Positions 17,864-26,192 of a stretch of 64,000 bases of DNA are shown here, in pieces. The notes beneath the pieces were generated by a model. The model was not told where the DNA came from, did not search any database, and saw only the letters and a list, made by a program, of their open reading frames with translations. The stretch's first letter is position 1. Each line of letters opens with the position of its first letter. Made by a program: the position numbers and the translations under genes. The stretch comes from Hymenobacter psoromatis (GTDB taxonomy: Bacteria; Bacteroidota; Bacteroidia; Cytophagales; Hymenobacteraceae), in contig CP014771.1 of the NCBI GenBank assembly GCA_001596155.1, positions 2,852,001 through 2,916,000 of the forward strand. The letters are read 5' to 3'.

Positions 17864-17929
17864 CTACCTGTTTTGAAAATCACGTAGTTCTGCGCTAGCA
17901 GCCCCGGCGGCCGGGCCGGTCCTTTGCAG
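17862..17929 (+). promoter_or_regulatory. 68-nt conserved promoter-like element, copy B
   Basis: This is the same length and order as copy A. Its dyad is clearer here: AACTAC and GTAGTT arms around TGTTTTGAAAATCA, followed by TTCTGCGCTAGCA, 19 nt, then TCCTTTGCAG. No plus-strand gene follows before arfB ends at 18139; the 210 nt after it hold no feature I can support. Confidence 0.6.
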
Positions 17930-18138
17930 TAGAAAATCAGGTGGTAGCAAGCACCCGCCAGCAGGCTGCCTGCCCACTGCCACCGGGTTATTTTCTTCAT
18001 CCTTTCTAGCTACGAAAACACGCTTCTTCGCTCCTGCTTGCCAGCTGCCAGGCTATTCCTGCGGCTGCCCTACCCCCTCCTTCCCTGCCCAAACCGGCCC
18101 ATGCTGCCCCGCGCCGCATGGGCCGCGTGGCGTCGGGG

Positions 18139-18543
18139 CTAGTCGGGCCGGCGGCGGCGGGCTTTCTTATCGCTCTGAATTTTTTTGCCCTCCAGGCGCT
18201 TGCGCACGGCCCCGGCGCTGGGCCGGGTGGCGCGGCGGGGCTTGGGGCGGCGCAGGCTCTTGTCGAGCAGCTGGTGAAAGCGCGTGAGCACGAGGTCCTT
18301 GTTGCGCAGCTGGCTGCGGTCGTCCTGGGCCATCAGCAGCAAGTAGCCTTCGGCGGTGAGGCGCGGGGCCAGCTTTTCGAGGATGAGCGCTTTTTGCGCG
18401 TCCGTCAGCACCTGCGAGGCCAGCAGGTGCCAGCGCAGCTCCACGCGGCTTTCCACCTTGTTCACGTTCTGCCCGCCCGGCCCGCTGGCCCGGCTGGTCT
18501 GAAACGTGATTTCGGGTAGAAAAGCGGCGGCAGGCGGCAGCAT
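18139..18543 (-). CDS. arfB: ArfB/YaeJ peptidyl-tRNA hydrolase (ribosome rescue)
   Basis: ArfB rescues stalled ribosomes by hydrolysing peptidyl-tRNA without a stop codon. The 134-aa product carries the release-factor GGQ motif at residues 23-25 (SGPGGQNVNKVESRVEL). Its C-terminal tail is strongly basic (GKKIQSDKKARRRR), the part that inserts into the empty mRNA channel. Length and architecture are canonical. It stands alone, and its start is just beside the 18546-18643 AT-rich inverted repeat. Confidence 0.93.
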   Translation of the reverse strand: MLPPAAAFLPEITFQTSRASGPGGQNVNKVESRVELRWHLLASQVLTDAQKALILEKLAPRLTAEGYLLLMAQDDRSQLRNKDLVLTRFHQLLDKSLRRPKPRRATRPSAGAVRKRLEGKKIQSDKKARRRRPD

Positions 18544-18545
18544 TT

Positions 18546-18643
18546 AGTTTAATTATGAATTATGAATTGTTTTTTCGCGCAGATAGCCGTGAGTAGTCGG
18601 CACCTTTTTTCAATTCATCATTCATAATTTATAATTCATAATT
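18546..18643. repeat. AT-rich inverted repeat (AATTATGAATTATGAATT type)
   Basis: Runs of ATTATGAATTATGAATT and its complement enclose about 45 nt between arfB and the FabH-like gene. It resembles a widely dispersed intergenic repeat and no gene lies in it. Confidence 0.7.
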
Positions 18644-19589
18644 TTTTCTCCAGCAGCATAGCCCCGTAGGAGTAGCCGCCGCCGAACACGGTGATAATGA
18701 TTTTATCGCCCGCCTTGATTTGGGGCCAGATTTCGGCCAGGCCAATGGCGGCACCCGCGCAGCCAGTGTTGCCGAGGCGGTCGATGTTGTTGACGGCGCG
18801 GGCCGGGTCGAGGCCCAGCTGCTTCACCACGTTAGCCGAGATGCGCAGGTTGGCCTGGTGCGGGATGAGGTAGCTCAGCTCGGCCACGGGCAGCTGGTGG
18901 GCATCGAGCAGCTGCTGCGTGATGCGCGCCATGTAGGTGCAGGCCTGCTGAAACACGTCGCGGCCGTAGGGCATCACGATGCCCTTATCGACGGGCTTGA
19001 GGGTCACGGCCTCGTCGGCCTTGCCCATTGGGGCCGCGCCGCCCGTCAGCACCTGCACCACGCGCAGGTCGGCGGGGGCGAGGGACTGCTTGGTGAAGAG
19101 CAGCGCCGCCGCGCCGTCGCCCCAGAGGTGGCCGGCCATCGTGTCTTCCTCGTTGTTGTAGGCCGTGTTGTGCTCGGTCACGATTACCAGCGCGCGGCTG
19201 GCTTTGCCCATAGCAAAGTAGCCCTCCACAATCTCCACGGCGTTGAGCAGCGACGAGCAGGCCGACGAGATGCTTACCACCGGTATCTCGTTGATATTCA
19301 GCATACGCTGCACGGCGTGGGCGGCGGTATAGATGGTGTCGTGGGGCGTGTAGGTGCCCACCACGATGAGGTCGATGCTGGCGGCGTCGAAGGCCGGCAA
19401 TTCCGCCAGGAGCGCCCGCGTGGCCGAAATGGCCATCGTGTTGGCATTCTCGTCGCTGGCCGCCTTGCGGCGCTCCCGAATGCCGGTTCGCTCAATTATC
19501 CAGTCCGACGCCAGGCCGTTGAGCCGGGTAAAATGTTCGTTCGTAACGACGGCTGCCGGTAGATAAGCGGCCACGTGGTGCAGGTACAC
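18636..19589 (-). CDS. 3-oxoacyl-ACP synthase III (FabH-like)
   Basis: This beta-ketoacyl-ACP synthase III family enzyme condenses an acyl-CoA with malonyl-ACP to start fatty-acid or related chains. No ATG lies near the conserved N-terminus. A GTG at 19589 (VYLHHVAAYLPAAVVT) gives 317 aa, the normal length, and puts the catalytic Cys at 111 (SISSACSSLLN). The other active residues are His in LIPHQANLRI and Asn in NNIDRLGNTGCAG. The gene is isolated from other fab genes, so a dedicated branched-chain or secondary lipid role is possible. Confidence 0.85.
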   Translation of the reverse strand: MYLHHVAAYLPAAVVTNEHFTRLNGLASDWIIERTGIRERRKAASDENANTMAISATRALLAELPAFDAASIDLIVVGTYTPHDTIYTAAHAVQRMLNINEIPVVSISSACSSLLNAVEIVEGYFAMGKASRALVIVTEHNTAYNNEEDTMAGHLWGDGAAALLFTKQSLAPADLRVVQVLTGGAAPMGKADEAVTLKPVDKGIVMPYGRDVFQQACTYMARITQQLLDAHQLPVAELSYLIPHQANLRISANVVKQLGLDPARAVNNIDRLGNTGCAGAAIGLAEIWPQIKAGDKIIITVFGGGYSYGAMLLEKKL

Positions 19590-19789
19590 GGAGGGGTAGG
19601 GGGTAGGGGAAGTATAGAAATTACGAACAAAGTTCCGGCTAACAGACGTTAGCAGCCGTAAAAAGGTCGTAAAAGCCGGAATCTTGCACGCGTTGCCGTT
19701 CAGTTTTCCCGCACATACCAGCCCCTGGCCGCCACGCGTTAGCCTGGTCAAAGCCGGCCTTTGGCAGGGTCGTTGCGTTAGCGCTCCGT

Positions 19790-20275
19790 ATGTCAGTTCG
19801 TTTTACACTATTCATTCTGGGTTTATTGCTGGCCCTGAGCCGGCCCGCCGCCGCGCAGAAATACATCACGGCCGCCGGGGTGCGCCTGGGCAGCGGCAGC
19901 TACGGCCTCACCGTGCAGCAGCTGGTGGCGCCGCGCGTCACCCTGGAAGGCATTGCCGGGCTGAGCACGCGCGAGTATAGCGGCACGGTGCTGGGCGAGT
20001 ATCACTTCGGCATTCTGGGGCCGAGCCTGAACTACTACTTCGGCGCGGGCGGGCACCTGGGCCACAACAAGGACACGGGCGCTTTCAGGGGCCTCGACGG
20101 CATCGTGGGCGTCGAGTACAAGGTGGCGTTTCTGCCCCTTGCGCTCAGTTTCGATTTCAAGCCCAGCCTGGAATTTGGCGGCGACGACTACGCCCGCTTC
20201 CCCACGGCCTTCTCGATTCGCTACGTGTTCATCAAGCGCAAAATCAGCTTGTTTGATAGAATCCGGGGCCGCTAA
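19790..20275 (+). CDS. Small outer-membrane beta-barrel-like protein
   Basis: This 161-aa exported protein has a signal peptide (residues 1-22, ending RPAAAQ) followed by alternating amphipathic strands rich in Gly/Tyr/Phe (YGLTVQQLVAPRVTLEGIAG, GPSLNYYFGAGGHLG, LALSFDFKPSLEFGG). This is a porin-like small barrel of the kind common in Bacteroidota. No specific family is recognised. It ends with a basic tail after the last strand, unlike a classical terminal aromatic residue. Confidence 0.65.
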   Translation: MSVRFTLFILGLLLALSRPAAAQKYITAAGVRLGSGSYGLTVQQLVAPRVTLEGIAGLSTREYSGTVLGEYHFGILGPSLNYYFGAGGHLGHNKDTGAFRGLDGIVGVEYKVAFLPLALSFDFKPSLEFGGDDYARFPTAFSIRYVFIKRKISLFDRIRGR

Positions 20276-20331
20276 CGACGTTGGCCGCCGCGGGGGGGGG
20301 GTAGGAAAATCTGCCGGGCCGAGCACTTACG

Positions 20332-20339
20332 TAGCTTTG
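20332..20339 (+). promoter_or_regulatory. -7 box upstream of aquaporin
   Basis: TAGCTTTG matches TAnnTTTG and lies 33 nt before the aquaporin ATG. Confidence 0.5.
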
Positions 20340-20372
20340 GACCCAGCTTATTCCTTTTCCCAGCTCCGGCGC

Positions 20373-21068
20373 ATGAGTGCTTTTACGACGCGCGCGTTAT
20401 TTGCCGAGGCCCTCGGCACGGCCGGCCTGCTGCTGTTTGGCACCGGTGCCATTGTGGTGAATGACCTGACCAGCGCTATCGGCCACGGCGGCGTGGCGCT
20501 GGCTTTCGGGCTGATAGTCTTGATTTTAATTCAGGCCTTCGGCCCGGTGAGCGGTGCCCACCTCAACCCGGCCGTGACGGTGGCTTTTTGGGCAGCGGGC
20601 CGGTTTGAGGGCCGCCAAGTGCTGCCCTACCTGGCGGCGCAGGGGCTGGGCGGGCTGGCGGGCAGCGCCCTGCTGCTGCCACTAGCCCCGGCCGGCTCGG
20701 CGCTGGGGGCCACGCTGCCCAGCCACGGCGTGGGCGTGGCGCTGGGCGTCGAAATCGGCCTCACTTTCTGGCTGATGCTGGTGATTTTGCAAGTGGCCTA
20801 CGGCTCGCACGAGCAGGGCTTGCTGGCGGGCATCACCATCGGGGCCACGGTGGGGCTGGCGGCGCTGGTGGGCGGCCCGCTCTCGGGCGCGTCCATGAAC
20901 CCCATTCGTTCGCTGGCCCCGGCCCTGGTGAGCGGCCACCTGGCGGCGGCCTGGGTCTATGTGGTGGGCCCGGTGGCCGGCGCGCTGCTGGCCGTGGGGG
21001 CCGACAAGCTGCTGCGCCCCGCCCCTACCCCCCTGGCGCGCCCCAATAAGCCGCCCGCTGCTTACTGA
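20373..21068 (+). CDS. MIP-family aquaporin/glycerol channel
   Basis: This 231-aa six-helix channel of the major intrinsic protein family starts at the ATG at 20373, just after a promoter box. The first half-helix motif is canonical (GAHLNPAVTV, Asn65). The second is GASMNPIRSLAPA (Asn176), with NPI in place of NPA. It is AqpZ-like in length, with a short Pro-rich C-terminal tail (APTPLARPNKPPAAY) partly made of a CTACCCCC motif. Its 3' end overlaps the convergent AraC gene by 7 nt. Confidence 0.9.
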   Translation: MSAFTTRALFAEALGTAGLLLFGTGAIVVNDLTSAIGHGGVALAFGLIVLILIQAFGPVSGAHLNPAVTVAFWAAGRFEGRQVLPYLAAQGLGGLAGSALLLPLAPAGSALGATLPSHGVGVALGVEIGLTFWLMLVILQVAYGSHEQGLLAGITIGATVGLAALVGGPLSGASMNPIRSLAPALVSGHLAAAWVYVVGPVAGALLAVGADKLLRPAPTPLARPNKPPAAY

Positions 21069-21976
21069 GCCGAAAACCGAAAGGCCGCCGGCGTTTGCCC
21101 CGTCTTGCTTTTGAAAAGCCGCGTGAAGTATTGCGGATACTCGAAGCCCAGCTGAAAAGCCGTCTCATTAATGGTGAGCGAGGTACTGAGCAGCAGCCGC
21201 TTGGCTTTTTCAATCAAGGCAAAATGAATGTGCTGCTGGGTGCTCTGGCCAGTGAGCGTGCGCAGCATGTCGCTGAGGTAGGCCGGCGACACGTGCAGCG
21301 CGTCGGCGAAGTGCTGCACGGTGGGTAGGGCCTGTTCGGCGGGCTGGGCAAAGTAGCCGGTCAGCAGCGCCTCGAAGCGGCTGAGCAAGTCGTGCTCGGC
21401 CGGCCGGCGCGTGAGAAACTGCCGGTGGTAGAAGCGGTTGGCGTAGCTCAGTAGCACGTCGAGCTGCGCCACCAGCACGTCCTGGCTAAAGGCATCGACG
21501 GGCTGCGCGTGCTCGCGCCCAATGGCGGCCACCAGCTCGTCCAGCATGCCTTCCTCCTTGCCCGACAGGTGCAGTGCCTCGTGCGTTTGGTAGGAAAAAA
21601 AGCCGTAGCCGGCGATTTTTTTGCCCAGTGGGTATTTGTGCAGCAGGTCGGGGTGGAAGACCAGCATCCAGCCGCTTAGCTCCGAGATATCAACTGACCC
21701 GCTGCTCTCGCAAAGCTGGCCGGGCGCGTAGAACGCTAGCACGCCCTCACCAAAATCGTAGGGCTGGCGACCGTATTGCACCTGGCCTTTCAGGTTCTTT
21801 TTGAGCGCGATAATGTACAGCTCGCGCCAGGCCGGGCCGGTAGTCGGCGGCGCGTAGCGGTGGTTGGCCAGGTCGATAACCGTTAGCAGCGGGTGCACCG
21901 GGGTCGGAAAGCTGAAATGCTGTGTGAAGTCCGATACCGAGGTGAGCAGCTTGAATTCTTTGGCGGGAGCTTTCAT
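21062..21976 (-). CDS. AraC-family transcriptional regulator
   Basis: This 304-aa regulator has an N-terminal cupin-like sensing domain (about 30-150, with LYIIALKKN and GVLAFYAPGQLCE) and a C-terminal AraC HTH pair. The helices are HFADALHVSPAYLSDMLRTL and ETAFQLGFEYPQYFTRLFKS, with the usual TPAAFR ending. Two aldo/keto reductase genes lie upstream on the same strand. A regulatory link to them is plausible from proximity but not shown. Confidence 0.9.
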   Translation of the reverse strand: MKAPAKEFKLLTSVSDFTQHFSFPTPVHPLLTVIDLANHRYAPPTTGPAWRELYIIALKKNLKGQVQYGRQPYDFGEGVLAFYAPGQLCESSGSVDISELSGWMLVFHPDLLHKYPLGKKIAGYGFFSYQTHEALHLSGKEEGMLDELVAAIGREHAQPVDAFSQDVLVAQLDVLLSYANRFYHRQFLTRRPAEHDLLSRFEALLTGYFAQPAEQALPTVQHFADALHVSPAYLSDMLRTLTGQSTQQHIHFALIEKAKRLLLSTSLTINETAFQLGFEYPQYFTRLFKSKTGQTPAAFRFSAQ

Positions 21977-22016
21977 AAAAATGCTTCTACTGTTTTAGGA
22001 CATACACAAAAACGTC

Positions 22017-22124
22017 TGTCATTGCGAGCATGTTGCGCATCAAGCAAGGTCGCGGCAATCGCCCCAGAACGATGCTCGAACTACTCGCTTTGGGGCAATT
22101 GCCTCGCCTTGCTCGCCATGACAA
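22017..22124. repeat. REP/MITE-like inverted repeat (TGTCATTGCGAGCA type)
   Basis: The left end reads TGTCATTGCGAGCATG and the right end GCTCGCCATGACA, with imperfect inner arms around GGCAATCGCCCC / GGGGCAATTGCC. It is related to 39877-40018 through GCGAGCATGTTGCGCATCAA. Confidence 0.75.
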
Positions 22125-22133
22125 ACTCACTCT

Positions 22134-23129
22134 TCAGAACCCGGCCGGGTAAGCCGCGCCACTCGCGCTGCCCACGGGCATGATGGCGTCGAGGTCAGCC
22201 AGCTCGGCGGGGGTAAGGGTGATGCTGGCGGCGGCCACGTTGGCTTCCAGGTACTTGCGGCGCTTGGTGCCGGGTATTACTACTACGTCCTGGGCCAGCA
22301 CCCAGGCCAGGGCCAACTGCGCGGCGGTTACGTTTTTGGCTTCAGCCAGGGCCTGGAGCTTTTCGACCAGTTCCAGATTTTTGTAGAAATTCTCGCCCTG
22401 GTAACGTGGGAAAAAGCGGCGCGAGTCGTTGGCCTCGAAGTCGTCGGGCGTTTTGATATCGCCCGATAAAAAGCCCCGGCCCAGCGGCGAATATGCCACG
22501 AAGCCAATGCCCAGCTCGCGCGCCGCCGCGATGATTCCCTCGTCCTCCACGCGGCGGTCGAAGAGCGAGTACTCGCTTTCGAGGGCCGAAATGGGATGCA
22601 CCGCGTGCGCCCGGCGCAGCATGTTGGCCGGCACTTCGCTCAGGCCCAGGTAGCGCACCTTGCCTTCTTCCACGAGGCGGCTCATGGCGCCTACCGTGTC
22701 TTCGATGGGGGTAGCGGGGTCGAGGCGATGCAGGTAATAGAGGTCCACATAATCGGTGCCCAGGTTACGGAGCGAGCGCTCGATGGACTTGCGCACGTAC
22801 TCGGGCCGGCCGTTGTAGCCGCCGGTCCACTGCTCGTTGTCATCCACCTCGAAGCCGAATTTGGTGGCCACGGTGAACTTGTCGCGCTGGCCAGCCAGGA
22901 CTTTGGCCACCAGCCTCTCGTTGAGCATGGGGCCGTAGAGGTCGGCCGTGTCGAGCATGGTCACGCCCAGCTCCAGGGCGCGGTGCAGGGTAGCGAGGCT
23001 CTCGGCCTCGTCGGCTTCGCCATACACGCTCATGCCGTTGATGCCGCCCGTCATGCCCATGCAGCCCAGCCCCTCGACCGATACGTGCAGGCCCTGAGTG
23101 CCCAGGGCTACTTGTTTGATAGTGCTCAT
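22134..23129 (-). CDS. Aldo/keto reductase
   Basis: This 331-aa NADPH-dependent aldo/keto reductase has a TIM-barrel fold. The ATG at 23129 ([20 protein letters not shown]) is preferred over upstream in-frame codons in non-conserved sequence. The active-site Asp/Tyr block is [13 protein letters not shown], the Lys block is FTVATKFGF and the His is in LYYLHRLD. The cofactor-binding end reads [16 protein letters not shown]. It resembles the AKR13/YajO-like group acting on small aldehydes, and the substrate is unknown. It is followed upstream by a second AKR gene. Confidence 0.9.
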   Translation of the reverse strand: MSTIKQVALGTQGLHVSVEGLGCMGMTGGINGMSVYGEADEAESLATLHRALELGVTMLDTADLYGPMLNERLVAKVLAGQRDKFTVATKFGFEVDDNEQWTGGYNGRPEYVRKSIERSLRNLGTDYVDLYYLHRLDPATPIEDTVGAMSRLVEEGKVRYLGLSEVPANMLRRAHAVHPISALESEYSLFDRRVEDEGIIAAARELGIGFVAYSPLGRGFLSGDIKTPDDFEANDSRRFFPRYQGENFYKNLELVEKLQALAEAKNVTAAQLALAWVLAQDVVVIPGTKRRKYLEANVAAASITLTPAELADLDAIMPVGSASGAAYPAGF

Positions 23130-23253
23130 TGGTTGAATTTTACAGGAGAATTTAGTAATCGTAGTTGACCTCACAAAGGTCTGGCCGCCGCCCGCGCCCC
23201 GGCCTATACAAACCCGCGCTTCTGCTACACAAAACGCCGCCCTACCCCCCCGA

Positions 23254-24303
23254 CTACTCCCAGCCCCGCACGGAGTTTTTGCCAAACACGGCACCTTTCA
23301 TCAGCGCCCACATGCGGTCGTGGAAAGGGTCCTGAATGCTGGCGTCGTCGAGCGCGCGCAGCTGCTCGGGGCTGAAGCGCACGTCGAGCGCGGCCAGGTT
23401 AGCGTGCAGCTGCGCCACTTGGCTGGCTCCGATGATGGGGGCCGTGACGCCGGGCTGGGCCGCCACCCAGGCCAGGGCCGCCTGCGCTGGCGAACAGCCC
23501 AGCTGCGCGGCCACCGGCCGCAGGGCATCGAGCACCCGCCAGTTATGGTCCGTAAATTTCATGTCGCCAAACGGGTTGGGGCCGCTGAGCCGGCCTTCGC
23601 CGCTGGGCTTGCCGCCGTCGGCGGGGCGCTCGTACTTGCCGGCCAGAAAGCCGGCCGCCAGCGGGCTCCAGGGCGTGAGGCCCAGGCCCAGGTCGCGGGC
23701 CGCTGGGATGTGCTCGCTCTCGATGCGGCGCGCTACCAATGAATATTCCAGCTGCATGGCAATGGGCCCCGGCACGCCGTGAGCGGCGGCCAGCGTGGCG
23801 GCCTTGGTAGCAAACCAAGCGGGCATGTCGGAAAAGCCAAAATAGCGGATTTTACCGGCCCGCACGAGGTCGCCCAGCGTTTGCAGCACCTCTTCGGCGG
23901 GCGTTACCGTATCCCAGACGTGCAGCCAATACAGGTCCACGTAGTCGGTTTTGAGGCGGCGCAGGGAGCCTTCCAGCGCCTGGTAGATGTGCTTGCGGCC
24001 GTTGCCGCTGGCGTGCGGGTTGCCGGCCTGCGCCCCAAAGCCAAACTTAGTGGCCAGCACCAGCTGGTCGCGCAGGCCGCGCTCGGCCACGTACTGGCCC
24101 ACCATTTCTTCGCTGCGGCCCCCGGCGTACACATCAGCAGTATCAATAAAGTTGCCGCCAGCCTCGACGTAGGCATCGAATACGGCGCGCGAAACGTCGT
24201 CGGCCGAGCCCCAGCGGGCAGTGCCAAACGTCATGGTGCCCAGCGCAAGCGGGCTGACTACCAGGCCGGAGCGGCCCAGGGTGCGAAAATCGGTGAGGCT
24301 CAT
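23254..24303 (-). CDS. Aldo/keto reductase (second copy)
   Basis: This 349-aa aldo/keto reductase is distinct from its neighbour. The ATG at 24303 ([20 protein letters not shown]) is the conserved family start. Active-site blocks are [29 protein letters not shown] and DLYWLHVWD; the cofactor region is [18 protein letters not shown]. This pattern fits the AKR11/12-type bacterial group. It lies 124 nt upstream of the other AKR gene, with which it may be co-expressed. The C-terminus has an extra [15 protein letters not shown] segment. Confidence 0.9.
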   Translation of the reverse strand: MSLTDFRTLGRSGLVVSPLALGTMTFGTARWGSADDVSRAVFDAYVEAGGNFIDTADVYAGGRSEEMVGQYVAERGLRDQLVLATKFGFGAQAGNPHASGNGRKHIYQALEGSLRRLKTDYVDLYWLHVWDTVTPAEEVLQTLGDLVRAGKIRYFGFSDMPAWFATKAATLAAAHGVPGPIAMQLEYSLVARRIESEHIPAARDLGLGLTPWSPLAAGFLAGKYERPADGGKPSGEGRLSGPNPFGDMKFTDHNWRVLDALRPVAAQLGCSPAQAALAWVAAQPGVTAPIIGASQVAQLHANLAALDVRFSPEQLRALDDASIQDPFHDRMWALMKGAVFGKNSVRGWE

Positions 24304-24481
24304 ATCGAAGCGCGAAATAAGGGAAACTGGTTGGTCTATTCTCAACAGCTAGCTGCCTCAAAGGTCCGGGCCCGGCCGTACGTCGGAGCTACACAAACTC
24401 ATGTTTCTGCTACACAAAACGCAGGGCGGCCCTACCCCCTCCCCAACCACGCAAGCCACTCTTTATCAAAAAAATATCCAC

Positions 24482-24518
24482 AAAAAAGCCCCGTTTTCAG
24501 CGTGAAAACGGGGCTTTT
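24482..24518 (-). terminator. Terminator of tRNA-Phe
   Basis: AAAAGCCCCGTTTTC and GAAAACGGGGCTTTT form a strong stem followed on the minus strand by a T-run. Confidence 0.85.
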
Positions 24519-24524
24519 GAGAAG

Positions 24525-24597
<73 letters not shown>

Positions 24598-24633
24598 GAG
24601 GTTTTCCCAGGCCCGGTTAGAGGCTTGGGAGCG

Positions 24634-24641
24634 CAAAGGTA
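24634..24641 (-). promoter_or_regulatory. -7 box of tRNA-Phe
   Basis: The minus strand reads TACCTTTG, a match to TAnnTTTG, 37 nt before the mature tRNA 5' end. Confidence 0.6.
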
Positions 24642-24772
24642 CGAAAAACCCGTAATGCCGCAAGAACTCGGGCAAAAAAAATCTCCTGGCCAGCCATTTT
24701 TGCCAAAGTAGTCGTCATGCCTACTAAATTGCAGCCTCATCCCACCCGCTGTCCGGCCTTACCTTTACCCAC

Positions 24773-26152
24773 ATGCTGCAACCCATTCTTTTCGCGCTGC
24801 TTTTGCTGGCAGCCTTCGGCCTGTTTGCCTGGCAGGTCCGAAAAATCCGGGCTAATATCCTCGTCGGGCGCGAGCGCGACATGAGCGGCCACGCCGCCGA
24901 GCGCTTCCGCAAAACGCTACTCGTGGCCTTTGGCCAGCAGAAAATGTTCAAGCGCCTCACGCCCGCTTTCTTGCACCTCATCGTGTACGTGGGCTTTCTT
25001 GTTATCAATATTGAAGTAATTGAGATTGTAGTGGATGGCCTGTTTGGCACGCACCGCTTTCTGGGACTGCTGGGGCCGCTGTACGACGGCCTGGTGGCCG
25101 TGAACGAAACGCTGGGGGCACTGGTAATCATTGCGGTAGCAGCGTTTTGGTGGCGGCGCAATCACCAGCCGCCGGTGCGGCGCTTCACCGGCATAGAGCT
25201 GCGCGCCTGGCCCAAACTCGACGCAAATATCATTCTCTACGTGGAAGTGGTGCTGATGGCAGCGCTGTTTTTGATGAACTCGGCCGACCTCAAGCTGCAC
25301 CAGGTGGAAGGGAAATTTTTGCCGGGGGCCTACCCCGTCAGCCACTTCCTCACGGGCCTGCTGCCGACCAATCTGAGCACGCTGCACATGCTGGAGCGCG
25401 TGGGCTGGTGGGCGCACATTACGGGTATCTTATTATTTCTCAACTACTTGCCCAGCTCCAAGCACTTCCACATTATTCTGGCTTTTCCGAATGTGTGGTA
25501 CTCGCGGCTGATACCGCAGGGGCAGTTTTCGAATGTGGAGAGCATCACCCACGAGGTGAAGGCGATGATGGACCCGACTTACGAGGTGCCTGCCCCCCCC
25601 GTGGGACCCGACGGCGCGGCGCTGGCCCCTACCCCCTTCGGCGCGAAGGACGTGGAGGACCTGCCCTGGACGGCTATTATGAACGCGTATTCATGCACCG
25701 AATGCGGACGCTGCACCTCGGTGTGCCCGGCCAACCTGACGGGCAAGCTGCTATCGCCCCGCAAAATCATCATGGACACCCGCGACCGGGTGGAGGAAAA
25801 ATACAATTCGCCGCTCATCTTTCAGCCTAATATTTACGGTGAAGAAGCTAAGCACGAGCCCGTTACGGACCTAATGGCGGCCACGCTGCTGCGCGGCAAA
25901 GTGACGCCCGAGGAGTTGTGGGCCTGCACCACCTGCAACGCTTGCGTGGAGAGCTGCCCGGTGAATATCAACCCGCTGGAAAGCATTATTGAGATGCGCC
26001 GCTTCCTGGTGCTGGAAGAGTCGGCCGCGCCTAACTCGCTGAACGTCATGTTCTCCAACATCGAAAACAACGGCGCGCCGTGGGCCTTTTCGCCTTCCGA
26101 CCGGCTTAATTGGGCGGATGAGCTGTATGTGGCGGGAAGGGTGACGGCGTAA
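24773..26152 (+). CDS. Membrane Fe-S oxidoreductase (HdrC/GlcF-like with HdrE-type membrane domain)
   Basis: In this 459-aa protein the first 260 residues hold about five transmembrane helices (first helix LQPILFALLLLAAFGLFAWQV) resembling a NarI/HdrE cytochrome-like membrane domain. The C-terminal half has two 4Fe-4S motifs, CTECGRCTSVCP and CTTCNACVESCP, followed by PLESIIEMRRFLVLEES. The product is predicted to pass electrons between a quinone pool and the CCG-domain protein encoded next. Many Bacteroidota have this pair near fatty-acid oxidation or electron-bifurcating genes. The physiological donor is not shown here. Confidence 0.82.
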   Translation: MLQPILFALLLLAAFGLFAWQVRKIRANILVGRERDMSGHAAERFRKTLLVAFGQQKMFKRLTPAFLHLIVYVGFLVINIEVIEIVVDGLFGTHRFLGLLGPLYDGLVAVNETLGALVIIAVAAFWWRRNHQPPVRRFTGIELRAWPKLDANIILYVEVVLMAALFLMNSADLKLHQVEGKFLPGAYPVSHFLTGLLPTNLSTLHMLERVGWWAHITGILLFLNYLPSSKHFHIILAFPNVWYSRLIPQGQFSNVESITHEVKAMMDPTYEVPAPPVGPDGAALAPTPFGAKDVEDLPWTAIMNAYSCTECGRCTSVCPANLTGKLLSPRKIIMDTRDRVEEKYNSPLIFQPNIYGEEAKHEPVTDLMAATLLRGKVTPEELWACTTCNACVESCPVNINPLESIIEMRRFLVLEESAAPNSLNVMFSNIENNGAPWAFSPSDRLNWADELYVAGRVTA

Positions 26153-26192
26153 CTAGTTGACAACGAATAATAAGCAATAGATTTTATTTAGT

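Noticed and set aside
17563..18000. Minus-strand 145-codon frame beginning MKKITRWQWAGSLLAG
   Set aside because: Most of it is antisense to the response regulator and it crosses the conserved 68-nt element. Only the first 45 codons lie in a gap and they lack family support.
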